NCBI GenBank assembly: GCA_963513935.1
Contig: OY740774.1
Span: 29,779,949 to 29,843,948 of the forward strand
Length of the DNA: 64,000 nt
From: Aphrophora alni
Lineage: Eukaryota; Arthropoda; Insecta; Hemiptera; Aphrophoridae
Direction: 5' to 3'
Shown: positions 14,526 through 23,924 of the stretch, piece after piece
Layout of the letters: every line of letters begins with the position of its first letter
Position numbering within the stretch: position 1 is the first letter of the stretch
The notes under the pieces: generated by a model
The model's input: the letters and a program-made list of their open reading frames with translations, nothing else
Told to the model about the DNA's origin: nothing
Database searches by the model: none
Program-made: the position numbers and the translations under genes

Positions 14526-15979
14526 TCTCTAAAGTCAAGCTCAATATTTATTTATTAACCAAACCTACTTTCTATGTTTGAAATTAGTCTACATTGAAAA
14601 AAAAATATTGATATGGCAAAATCAATGAAAATAACTGTTGGTGTTTTAATTAATCCAATTGTATCAGCATAGTGTAAAAAGGTTTTTCTCGGAGATTTGA
14701 CAACAAATAACGAAACAACAACCATTTTAATTCCTAATCATTTCTGAATGATTCATGTGGAGATTCAACTTAATCTCTTTCAACTATGTTAAGTTTAACA
14801 AGTACAACTTACTTTTTCTCAAAATATAATGAACATTTGTAGATAAGCTTAAATATATTGTTCTTATAAGTATTTTAAATATTTTAACAAAGAGATGTGA
14901 GGTAAATTAATTATGTTTGAAATAAATATATCACAATCTTAAAATAGTCCTAAAACTCGTCTAAGTTTTTAGCACCAGTATTATTTTTCTAGGCTTCGCC
15001 CTAATTAATGAACTTATATATTAAGGTATAATATTGTACTACAAAACAATAAATGCCATTGGGGAAAAAATAAAGACTGAATAATTAAAGAAAAAAGTAC
15101 ATTATACCCGAAGATTGAGAATTTGTCAAAAAATAAATATATTGTGGAGTATACCGCGCCCAGATACCTAAAATCTAACGCATGGAAATAGATGATTATT
15201 TGTTTCAACAAAATTGAACCTTGTTATGTGTATAACTATGTTAAAAAAATTACAAAAAACTCTTTTTTCAGATAGTCTAATAAAAACAGAAATGTAAAGA
15301 AGGCGTGGAGTGTAATTAAATGATATTAAAAGCGATAGTGTTCCTTAGTGTTGCAGTAGTTTAGATGTTTAGGGCAATATATTTTCATACAATCTGTGTA
15401 ACTTAGAGAGAGGGGCTATTATAAAAAATGGTGGTTGGATTAAGGGCAATTTATCTGGGTTACTGTTAGTTTAGTTGTACAGAAAACACCTACTTTGAAA
15501 TTTTATTTTGGCATTCGTCTAATGTTATACCAAACATTCGAACTTAACGAATTGGGTGCTAGTAGTTAATATGACTATAATGAACCAAAAAGATACATAA
15601 AACATGTAAGAAATTTAACTTATTATTATATAAATGAATATTCTAAATGGATTCAAAATATAAATATGAATTTAAAAATATAAGATTCAGTCACATATCA
15701 TTATACCCTCTCTTTTTTGTTGATAAAGGCTGGATCTTCGGAGCCAATAATAAGTTTGTTTATATATACTATCTAGTGGTTGTTATTTTTTATTTTCATC
15801 ATTACTTGAAACTAAATTTATGTAAATCAGAATACCTAATATTCTGATTTACTTAAATAATATAAAAATAACTTTACAATTTTTTTTAATGTATGTGTAA
15901 ATAATATATAATTCGTTTTGGTTCTTCCCATTATTGTTGTTGGAAATAATCTTTAGAAATATTATTCATAATAAAAATA

Positions 15980-16130
15980 AAATTATTAGTCCTTGTTCCA
16001 CCAAATTTTCTCTCTATTTCTCACTCTCTTCCCTCTTTTTCAATAAATCAGCACACAACGTACTTTATTTCTACCCTTTTTATCAACCCTCATCAATTGC
16101 ATCACATTTCCTTAAACCTTCTTCACAAAG
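15980..16130 (+). repeat. Second pyrimidine-rich block
   Basis: CT-biased (TTCTCTCTATTTCTCACTCTCTTCCCTC and on). The overlapping ORF is a composition artefact. A C12 run follows at about 16234-16245. Confidence 0.6.
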
Positions 16131-16854
16131 GGTGTTCTATTATAAAATCCTAAGTACTGAAGATAGCAATTCATATATTATGTCTATCCGAAGTATGCAC
16201 TTATAATAAATAAAAGAGCACTCAAGTATCCCTGCCCCCCCCCCCGGCAAAGTTAACTTCCATTTTCTCATGACAATAAGACTACTTTTGATACTAGAGC
16301 TAAGGAGAACTGCGGGTAAATTTTAAATTATTGTTAAATTCACTGGAAAACACATAAGTGGCGACTACAGTATTTTGCAGAAGTTTCAAAGTGCTCACTT
16401 ACATACAGTTCCCACTTGCAGATGAACTGGATAATCTATCATTCAAAATAACAAAACTATAAATACTGTAAAGTTTTTAAATCAATTTTGATAAATTTTA
16501 ACAAAACCGTGACCCAAATGCAGTTTTTTTTTTTTTACAAAAATATATTTTCTGATTAATTTAAATCTTAGTTGTTCTTTTGTGATTTCATAACTTACAA
16601 GCATAGTTTTTGTTGTGCAAAAGAGACCGTGGTATTGAACTAACTTACGGTATTTTCTTCTCTGTACTTTGAAAAATACTGTGGATTTTATAGTGTGGTA
16701 GGATCTGAAAGTTCTGTGACTACAAATAAAATACATACAAGAACACATTTTGCTATATGATATTTTTTATATAGAAATATTTACCCTGTCGGTAAATATT
16801 TTCCCCAATTTTAGAAACTGATTTTGCTCCAATTTTTCAATCATATACATATAT

Positions 16855-17421
16855 TGTATAGTACTTCCGGACCTTTGGATTGGTCGTTGGCTTCTAGCGA
16901 CAAACCACGACTCGTCCGATTGATGTCGGGAGCTAACTAGAAAAAAGTAGTATGACTAGAGTTGTTACACAAGACGAGTCTAAAGAGACAACACGTGGAT
17001 TTTTCGCTCCGCAATTCCTTTCGTTTTTTTTTCACGCTAATTAACGCAGCAGTTTACTTTTAATTTAAATAAATATCACTTAATTCTTTTTCTATGTTAT
17101 GTTACCTTTTATAAAATATTCATCTTTGTGAAAGTATTAATTGTATTGTATGTGTAATATGGGAACTATATTATTTGTGTGAACTGTGCTTTATTATACA
17201 ATATATGGTTACAAGTATCGGCCAAGAACAGTTGAAGTGCTATACAACGCCTCCCATGGACATTGGACACCGTGAGTACTCTAACATACAATTATTCTGT
17301 AGCTTAGATGAATATTAAAATTTCTTGTTATTTGCTTTCTCATTAAAAGCAGTGGTCCTCCGAGCCTATGTAAAACCCAATTTTTTTATTACATTACCGA
17401 ATATTACATAAATTGTGAACA
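16855..17421 (+). repeat. 5' long terminal repeat (567 bp)
   Basis: The repeat begins TGTATAG and ends GTGAACA, and is matched by 23358-23924. Candidate transcription signals visible in it are a TATAAAA at 17110-17116 and AATAAA at 17068-17073, with an ATTAAA at 17342-17347; which of them is used cannot be told from sequence. A good splice-donor-like GTGAGT lies at 17272-17277. A short motif at 17353-17366 (TGGTCCTCCGAGCC) is repeated with one change just after the LTR, at the place where the primer binding site should be. Confidence 0.95.
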
Positions 17422-17911
17422 TTTTGGTCCTCCGGGCCGGATATATATAAAAATGTACCTAGTTCATTTCATTCGTCGTATATGTTGAACCACGCTAGGA
17501 TTCAGTTTATCAATTTTCAATACTCCATATCGATCGAATCCACTTTCGTCTGAACTTATTCAACTCTGCGCATGCCACATCAAACGCTACGATTGGCTGA
17601 AATTGTAAACAACGTCAGCTGTGTTAAAACATAACCTGATTTCAAAACCAAGCATAATTTTTGTATCAACACTCATGATATTGAGTTATGAATCAATTTA
17701 ATGCTGTTTAACTAATTCAATGTGGTTAAACATTTTTCTTTTAAATAAATAAAAATTTAGTTGCTTTTAGAATTTATTAAAATTTACAATTTGAAAAACA
17801 AAATTCTTAAATTTGGAATTTCTATCTTTGTTTTTTTTTTATTATTTTTGAATACGCTTCTGGTATTAGGCTTACAACCTAAAATTATTTTCTATCAATT
17901 TTTAAACAAAA
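17422..17911 (+). other. BEL/Pao leader with candidate primer binding site
   Basis: This is the untranslated leader between the 5' LTR and the gag ATG. The primer binding site is expected within a few bases of the LTR, and TGGTCCTCCGGGCCGG at 17425-17440 starts with the TGG that pairs with the CCA end of a tRNA. I could not match it to a particular tRNA. The ORF at 17761-17946 has no ATG and no likeness to a protein family, so I do not call it a gene. Confidence 0.6.
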
Positions 17912-19198
17912 ATGATGCGTTACAAAGCTTTTACACGACAAGCTGAACTATTATCTAAAAGATTAGCTAAAATTAATACTGCGATAACGGAGATTGCAGA
18001 AGAATGTAAAGACAATATACCGCAACAGACTGAACGGAAAGTTTTAGAATATCATGGTGAAGTATGCAGAAAATTTCTTGACTTCGAAACATGGATTGAC
18101 CGAGTCACAAACAATGAAGAGATTTCAGACCAGGAACTCGATCAAATTAGCTCGGTGCAGGAAAATATATCTGAACTCGTAATTAACGCCAAAACTAACA
18201 TTAAAACTTTAATGCCAAATATTGGTCAGGCAAATGAATTAAATCAAACCACTTCATCTCAAGTTTCTGAATTACACAAAACAGCGATAAAATTACCTAG
18301 ATTGTCATTACCTCATTTTAATGGCCTACTTTCTGATTGGTCAAATTTCTTTCACATTTTTTCAAACTCTATTCATCAAAATGATTCTTTAACTCCTGTT
18401 GAAAAATTTACATATCTTTTGTCTTGTTTGCAAGGGGAACCATTGAACCTTGTCAAGTCCCTACCAATCAGTCCAGAAAATTATAGGATAGCTTGGGACA
18501 CAATCTGTAGTCGTTATCAAAACACTCGCCGCTTAGTTAATTTTCATATCAATAAAATTATTGATCTACCTAATATAACGCACGCTACGCTTAAAAACAT
18601 AAGACAATTTTTAGACACATATTCTGAAAACAGTCAGGCCTTGTTCGCTCTTAAATACGACATCAGTAAAGAGTTAACCCTTTTAACTCTTTTACTACGC
18701 AAATTGGATTCATCTTCAAGAAAACGGTTTGAAAATCAACGTTCAATAGACCATAAATTACCTACAATTAAAGAACTTATCACATTCTTAGAAGCGGAAT
18801 GTATTCATTTAGAAGATTCAATTACAACCGCCTCTGGTTCACAGTTAAACACTGTCGTCAAACCTAACCTAACCTATTCTAGACCGCTCGTTACTCAACC
18901 TAAAGTACTACCATCTTCAAAACAAGTGTACACAGCGGTACCTTCTCACGCTTTATGTCCCTATTGTAATAAATCTGACCATAAGATTTATATGTGTTCT
19001 CCGTTCAAGGAACTAACTGTCAACAAACGATTTGAATTCATTAAATCTAATCAGCATTGTTTCAACTGTTTAAGCGCATTACATTCAACTTCTCACTGCA
19101 AATCAACTAATACTTGTAACCACTGTAACCATAAACATCATACATTACTTCATTTTGATACACGCAAACCCAACGCACATGAAATTACCACAAGCTGA
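17912..19198 (+). CDS. gag: BEL/Pao Gag polyprotein
   Basis: This is the structural protein that would package the element's RNA in virus-like particles in the cytoplasm. The 428-residue ORF starts at the first of two adjacent ATGs (17912 and 17915). Residues about 1-110 are charged and helical in composition. Residues about 125-290 contain the LPRLSLPHFNG motif and a following block typical of the DUF1759 Gag core of Pao elements. Near the C-terminus are two CX2CX4HX4C zinc knuckles (starting at about residues 349 and 382) and a third, CX2CX3HH-type motif. The ORF closes with TGA at 19196-19198, followed directly by CTA. The downstream pol reading frame is the same frame, with no other stop up to 23177. 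In most BEL/Pao elements gag and pol form one continuous ORF, so the single TGA is unusual. It could be a programmed leaky stop or a recent nonsense mutation; the lack of a start codon in pol favours the former. Confidence 0.93.
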   Translation: MMRYKAFTRQAELLSKRLAKINTAITEIAEECKDNIPQQTERKVLEYHGEVCRKFLDFETWIDRVTNNEEISDQELDQISSVQENISELVINAKTNIKTLMPNIGQANELNQTTSSQVSELHKTAIKLPRLSLPHFNGLLSDWSNFFHIFSNSIHQNDSLTPVEKFTYLLSCLQGEPLNLVKSLPISPENYRIAWDTICSRYQNTRRLVNFHINKIIDLPNITHATLKNIRQFLDTYSENSQALFALKYDISKELTLLTLLLRKLDSSSRKRFENQRSIDHKLPTIKELITFLEAECIHLEDSITTASGSQLNTVVKPNLTYSRPLVTQPKVLPSSKQVYTAVPSHALCPYCNKSDHKIYMCSPFKELTVNKRFEFIKSNQHCFNCLSALHSTSHCKSTNTCNHCNHKHHTLLHFDTRKPNAHEITTS

Positions 19199-19201
19199 CT
19201 A
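19196..19201 (+). promoter_or_regulatory. Candidate stop-codon readthrough site (TGA followed by CTA) between gag and pol
   Basis: The gag stop codon TGA is followed by CTA, and pol continues in the same frame with no start codon before the protease. UGA followed by CUA is the well-known leaky context used by alphaviruses and some plant viruses and found in several cellular readthrough genes. The sequence shows the motif and the frame; that it works is inference. I could not see an obvious strong stem-loop immediately 3' of it. Confidence 0.6.
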
Positions 19202-22200
19202 TCTAAGAATAAACAGACACATTTCAGTCCGCAATCTAAACATAACCTTCAACCTGTTAACAAAACACCAAATTATTATAGCATTTCTCATCAGGCAAGT
19301 GTTCCATTCAACAATGATGGACTCTTTACTATATTAAGCACCGCTAAAATTTATTTAACCTGTAATACAAACAAATCTCTCGTTGTGACTGCATTACTCG
19401 ACTCAGGTAGTCAAATTTCACTAATTACGACCGACTGTGCTAACAGGTTAGGTCTATACATTAAACCATCTTCTATGCAATTAAATGGAATTTCTAATGT
19501 CTCTACAACAATAAGAGGCTTTGCTAAACTCAACATTTCTACACTAAGTGGTTATACACTTAAACACAATCACAATGTTATTGTTTTGGACAAAATCGCT
19601 TGTAATCTTCCTAAATGGAAAAACACTTCACATCTACGCTCTAAATTGAAAAATTTAAAATTAGCAGACCCTAGGTTCAATAATCCAGATAAAATTGATT
19701 TTTTATTAGGCGCTGACTTATATGCAAATGTAATTACAGGCCATAAAATTCATTTAGGCCACAATCTGCCTATCGCAATAGGAACCATTTTTGGTTACAC
19801 ACTAATTGGGTCAATAAAAACCACTTTACTAAACAAAGCTCCTTTGTCGTTATTAGTAACACAGGACCTAGATCTTAGTAACATATTACAACAATTTTGG
19901 ACTATTGAAGAACCTCCAGTCATAACTAAAACTGCTGTTGATGATCTGGAATGTGAAAACCATTACATTTCAACCATTTCTCGCAACAAAAATGGGCGTT
20001 ACACTGCATCATTACCATTTAAATCCAACCCACTTCTTTTAGGCAACTCGTTTGATCAAGCTAAGAGACGCTTCTTCGCTCTTGAAAAAACATTAAATTC
20101 TAACCATGAATTAAAAATCGCTTACACAGATTTTATGAACGACTATATAAAATCGGGTCACATGACCTTAATTGACGACTCTGTCTTAACCTCGCCAAAC
20201 TATTTCTTACCACATCACGCTGTTCATAAAGAACAAAGTTCTACAACTAAATTAAGAGTTGTTTTCGATGCTAGTACCAAAACTAGTAACGGTATATCTC
20301 TAAATGAAACTCTACATTGTGGTCCTAAACTCCAAAATGACATTTCCGATGTCATCTTTCAGTTTCGACGCTACAACATTGTCTTTTCATGTGACATACG
20401 CCAAATGTATCGCCAGATACAAATATCTCCAACCGATCAAAATTACCAGTTGATTCTTTGGAGAGAAAAATCTGATCTTCCGCTCGCAATATACAAATTA
20501 ACTACTGTTACTTACGGGGTTAAATCCGCACCTTATCTTGCAATACGCACGCTAAATCAATTAGCAGAGGACGAAGGTCCTAATTTTCCGCTCGCTTCAC
20601 AAGTCATAAAACACAACATTTATGTTGATGACATCGTCACAGGTGGTTGTGACATACCAAACGCGCTCAATTTACAACAAGAACTAATTTCTTTGTTGGA
20701 CAAAGGCCAATTTCAGCTTCGAAAATGGTCGTCAAACGCTCCTGAACTCTTAAACGCAGTTCCCGCACCTGATAGAGAATCACCACTATACTTTAGATCT
20801 CCAGATCAACCTTTGTTCTCTATCTTAGGAATCAAATGGCTACCCATCTCAGATGAGTTCTCCTATGAAATGGATATTCCAAATCACGCTTTCACTAAAC
20901 GCTCTGTCTTATCAATCATAGCCCGCATTTATGATCCTTGTGGTTGGCTTACACCAATCACTTTTTACGCGAAGTGCTTACTTCAACGCTTATGGACCAT
21001 GGGTCTAAGTTGGGACGATCCTTTGCCCGACAACATCGGACAAGAATGGCAAGCTTTTACGATTGACGTACATTCTTTAAGCTCTATAAGAATACCACGC
21101 TGTCTTGAACTCAGCAACGCTCTTGACGTTCAACTTCACGGTTTCAGTGACGCTTCCGAACAAGGATACTCCGCTGTTGTCTACTTACGCACTACTGACG
21201 CTAACAACATAATAAAAACCATTATTTTGATCGCCAAATCAAAGGTGGCTCCTCTGAAGAGAATTTCGCTACCCCGCTTAGAATTGTGTGGTGCACATTT
21301 GCTCGCAAAATTAATGCACTACTGTATTAATTTAGTACAACCGCATCATCATATCAGTGTGACTCGCTGTTGGACTGATTCATCGGTAACTTTGGCATGG
21401 ATTCAAACTTCATCATACAAATTAAAAGTCTACGTCGCCAATAGAGTCAGCCAAATACAAGATTGGGTATCACCAGAACATTGGTCTCATGTCCCCTCTT
21501 GCTACAATCCAGCTGATTGTGCCACGCGTAACATTTCTCCGTCTGCACTCATAAACCATCCTTTGTGGTGGTCGGGGCCAACTTGGCTAACATCTTCTAC
21601 CCATGAGTGGCCAAAATCACTGTTGCCGGTTATGGACACTTTGCCAGAAATCCGTAGTAACCCCCTCCACATTGGTATTGTTTCAACGACGACAGAATGG
21701 GACCTCTTAACACACTACTCTAATTGGACGACTACGAAACGTATACTTGCTTACGTTATCAGATTTATAAACAACTGTAAAGACAAAATTAAAAATACAA
21801 AACCATTAACTGTTCAGGAACTAAAAACCGCTGAAATCAAAATTATAAAGCTGGTTCAACACCATAACTTTTCGGATGAAATTCAACTACTCAAAAATCA
21901 TAAATCATGTACGATGAAATTACAACGACTATCACCCTTTTTAGACACTAACCAGATTTTACGAGTTGGAGGAAGACTTCCACAATCTTCTCTTAACTAT
22001 CACGCAATGCACCCAATGATACTTCCCAAGAAACATCACATTACAACAATTATAATCCAGTACTATCACATCACGCATCTTCACGCAGGACCTCAGTTAC
22101 TGCAATCGCTCATTTCACAACATTTTTGGATTCTGTCTGCCAGAAGTATTATCCGCACTTGCATTTTCAAATGTATAATCTGCTTTCGAGCTAAACCAGC

Positions 22201-23179
22201 TCAAACAATTCCACTTATGGGAAATCTCCCACGTGAACGCATCACACCTACACCTCCTTTCTTAAAAACCGGTGTTGATTATGCAGGGCCTTTCTTGGTA
22301 AAAATTCATACTTTACGTAGAGCCCAAAAGGTCAAAGTTTATTTATGTCTTTTTGTCTGTTTCGCTACTAAAGCGGTCCATTTAGAAGTCGCTATGGACT
22401 TATCTACTGAGGCATACATCGATGCTTTAACTAGATTCATCTCTCGCCGAGGGTTATGTTCCGATATTTACTCTGATTGTGGAACTAATTTCACGGGCGC
22501 CGCCGCAAAACTTAACAACATTAACTCTTCATTTTGTAAACTCCATAACTTTCAAGCTGATGTCAGCACTTTCGCAACCAACCATCACATAAATTTTCAT
22601 TTTTTACCGCCAGCTGCACCTCACCAAGGAGGTCTCTGGGAAAGCGCCGTCAAAAGTGCTAAACATCATCTCAAACGCATTCTCCATAATCAGTGTCTAA
22701 CACTTACGGATTTTATCACGCTTACCATAAGAGTAGAGGCCATTCTGAACTCGCGACCTCTAACTCCGCTTTCTTCTGATCCCACAGAACTCGCTACGCT
22801 AACTCCAGGACATTTCCTGATAGGTCGACCTCTTCTATTGCCTCCTGAAGAAGATGTAACGCTTTTATCACCGAACCGCCTAAAGCAATGGCAACAAGTT
22901 CAACGCTATACCCAGATGCTCTGGAAACGATGGAACGTAGAGTATCTACACACGCTTCAACAAAGGTCTAAATGGACACGTCCTTCTGACAACCTGTTAA
23001 TAGGAGATCTTGTGCTCATACTAGAACCTAACACGAAACCCATGACTTGGCCGCTAGGCCGTATTCTTCACACTCATCCTGGCAAGGATGGTGTTGTCCG
23101 CGTAGTCACATTACAAACTCAGTCTGGAATTCTTTCTCGCCCAGTCACCAAAATCTTCAAGTTACCCCTTGAAGTCTAA
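19199..23179 (+). CDS. pol: BEL/Pao Pol polyprotein (protease, RT, RNase H, integrase), no start codon of its own
   Basis: Enzymes for maturation, reverse transcription and integration. The frame is open from just after the gag TGA. The first in-frame ATG is at 19475, downstream of the protease active site DSG (Asp codon at 19400), so independent initiation would lose the protease; expression as a Gag-Pol readthrough product is the simplest reading. Domains in order, numbering residues from the GTG codon at 19385: aspartic protease (DSG at residues 6-8, followed by a Peptidase_A17/DUF1758-like region); reverse transcriptase with RVVFDAS, CDIRQMYRQI and the catalytic YVDD (413-416); RNase H with FSDAS, LPRLELCGA and WTDSS motifs; integrase with a zinc-binding H/C region and catalytic residues D965, D1031 and E1086 (in GGLWES); and a C-terminal DUF5641-like domain (LIGDLVLI). 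All catalytic residues I looked for are present. It ends with TAA at 23177-23179. Confidence 0.94.
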   Translation, partial: LSKNKQTHFSPQSKHNLQPVNKTPNYYSISHQASVPFNNDGLFTILSTAKIYLTCNTNKSLVVTALLDSGSQISLITTDCANRLGLYIKPSSMQLNGISNVSTTIRGFAKLNISTLSGYTLKHNHNVIVLDKIACNLPKWKNTSHLRSKLKNLKLADPRFNNPDKIDFLLGADLYANVITGHKIHLGHNLPIAIGTIFGYTLIGSIKTTLLNKAPLSLLVTQDLDLSNILQQFWTIEEPPVITKTAVDDLECENHYISTISRNKNGRYTASLPFKSNPLLLGNSFDQAKRRFFALEKTLNSNHELKIAYTDFMNDYIKSGHMTLIDDSVLTSPNYFLPHHAVHKEQSSTTKLRVVFDASTKTSNGISLNETLHCGPKLQNDISDVIFQFRRYNIVFSCDIRQMYRQIQISPTDQNYQLILWREKSDLPLAIYKLTTVTYGVKSAPYLAIRTLNQLAEDEGPNFPLASQVIKHNIYVDDIVTGGCDIPNALNLQQELISLLDKGQFQLRKWSSNAPELLNAVPAPDRESPLYFRSPDQPLFSILGIKWLPISDEFSYEMDIPNHAFTKRSVLSIIARIYDPCGWLTPITFYAKCLLQRLWTMGLSWDDPLPDNIGQEWQAFTIDVHSLSSIRIPRCLELSNALDVQLHGFSDASEQGYSAVVYLRTTDANNIIKTIILIAKSKVAPLKRISLPRLELCGAHLLAKLMHYCINLVQPHHHISVTRCWTDSSVTLAWIQTSSYKLKVYVANRVSQIQDWVSPEHWSHVPSCYNPADCATRNISPSALINHPLWWSGPTWLTSSTHEWPKSLLPVMDTLPEIRSNPLHIGIVSTTTEWDLLTHYSNWTTTKRILAYVIRFINNCKDKIKNTKPLTVQELKTAEIKIIKLVQHHNFSDEIQLLKNHKSCTMKLQRLSPFLDTNQILRVGGRLPQSSLNYHAMHPMILPKKHHITTIIIQYYHITHLHAGPQLLQSLISQHFWILSARSIIRTCIFKCIICFRAKPAQTIPLMGNLPRERITPTPPFLKTGVDYAGPFLVKIHTLRRAQKVKVYLCLFVCFATKAVHLEVAMDLSTEAYIDALTRFISRRGLCSDIYSDCGTNFTGAAAKLNNINSSFCKLHNFQADVSTFATNHHINFHFLPPAAPHQGGLWESAVKSAKHHLKRILHNQCLTLTDFITLTIRVEAILNSRPLTPLSSDPTELATLTPGHFLIGRPLLLPPEEDVTLLSPNRLKQWQQVQRYTQMLWKRWNVEYLHTLQQRSKWTRPSDNLLIGDLVLILEPNTKPMTWPLGRILHTHPGKDGVVRVVTLQTQSGILSRPVTKIFKLPLEV

Positions 23180-23357
23180 ATCTATTTCATTTTAATTTTT
23201 CTCACTTTTCAAAATTAGATTAAGTATGGAGGACATAGTTGCACCCATCTTCCTACCGCATACTCTTCGGGTACCTTATAACTCCCAGTCCTTCTCGCAC
23301 TCACATACCTTTCCTCATGTCAATACTTGTTGAAACATTGTTTCAAGGGCGCCGCTA
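23180..23357 (+). other. Pol-to-3' LTR spacer
   Basis: This is noncoding spacer holding no ORF. Immediately before the 3' LTR there is only a short purine stretch (AAGGG at about 23345-23349) followed by CGCCGCTA, so the polypurine tract is weak or atypical. Confidence 0.6.
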
Positions 23358-23924
23358 TGTATAGTACTTCCGGACCTTTGGATTGGTCGTTGGCTTCTAG
23401 CGACAAACCACGACTCGTCCGATTGATGTCGGGAGCTAACTAGAAAAAAGTAGTATGACTAGAGTTGTTACACAAGACGAGTCTAAAGAGACAACACGTG
23501 GATTTTTCGCTCCGCAATTCCTTTCGTTTTTTTTTCACGCTAATTAACGCAGCAGTTTACTTTTAATTTAAATAAATATCACTTAATTCTTTTTCTATGT
23601 TATGTTACCTTTTATAAAATATTCATCTTTGTGAAAGTATTAATTGTATTGTATGTGTAATATGGGAACTATATTATTTGTGTGAACTGTGCTTTATTAT
23701 ACAATATATGGTTACAAGTATCGGCCAAGAACAGTTGAAGTGCTATACAACGCCTCCCATGGACATTGGACACCGTGAGTACTCTAACATACAATTATTC
23801 TGTAGCTTAGATGAATATTAAAATTTCTTGTTATTTGCTTTCTCATTAAAAGCAGTGGTCCTCCGAGCCTATGTAAAACCCAATTTTTTTATTACATTAC
23901 CGAATATTACATAAATTGTGAACA
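23358..23924 (+). repeat. 3' long terminal repeat (567 bp)
   Basis: It has the same length and, by eye, the same sequence as 16855-17421, including the T-rich and A-rich runs that usually diverge first. Followed by TATAT at 23925-23929. Confidence 0.95.

Larger units (their letters stand above)
11926..16854. other. AT-rich gene-free stretch before the BEL/Pao element
   Basis: Contains the MITE-like element and a pyrimidine block. A perfect 12-bp hairpin (TAAATCAGAATA/TATTCTGATTTA) lies at about 15823-15851. The overlapping ORFs at 12934-13252 have no family likeness. Confidence 0.55.
16855..23924 (+). mobile_element. Complete BEL/Pao LTR retrotransposon
   Basis: This is a full-length LTR retrotransposon of 7070 bp. 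Two direct terminal repeats of 567 bp each begin TG and end CA, and I find no difference between them reading base by base. The 5 bp before the 5' LTR (16850-16854, TATAT) are repeated right after the 3' LTR (23925-23929), a target site duplication of the size BEL/Pao integrases make; because the flank is itself TA-rich this duplication is less informative than usual. Internal order is leader, gag, protease, RT, RNase H, integrase, which is the Metaviridae/Belpaoviridae-type order. The gag zinc knuckles, DUF1759-like core, YVDD in RT and the C-terminal DUF5641-like tail place it in BEL/Pao rather than Gypsy or Copia. I see no env-like ORF between pol and the 3' LTR. Identical LTRs and unbroken ORFs point to a recent insertion. 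Confidence 0.96.

Noticed and set aside
19385..19387. GTG at 19385 as a start for pol
   Set aside because: It is not an ATG, lies only five codons before the protease Asp, and the same frame is open back to the gag stop; it is an internal codon.
23180..23357. An env-like third gene in the BEL/Pao element
   Set aside because: Only 178 bp separate pol from the 3' LTR and there is no ORF there.
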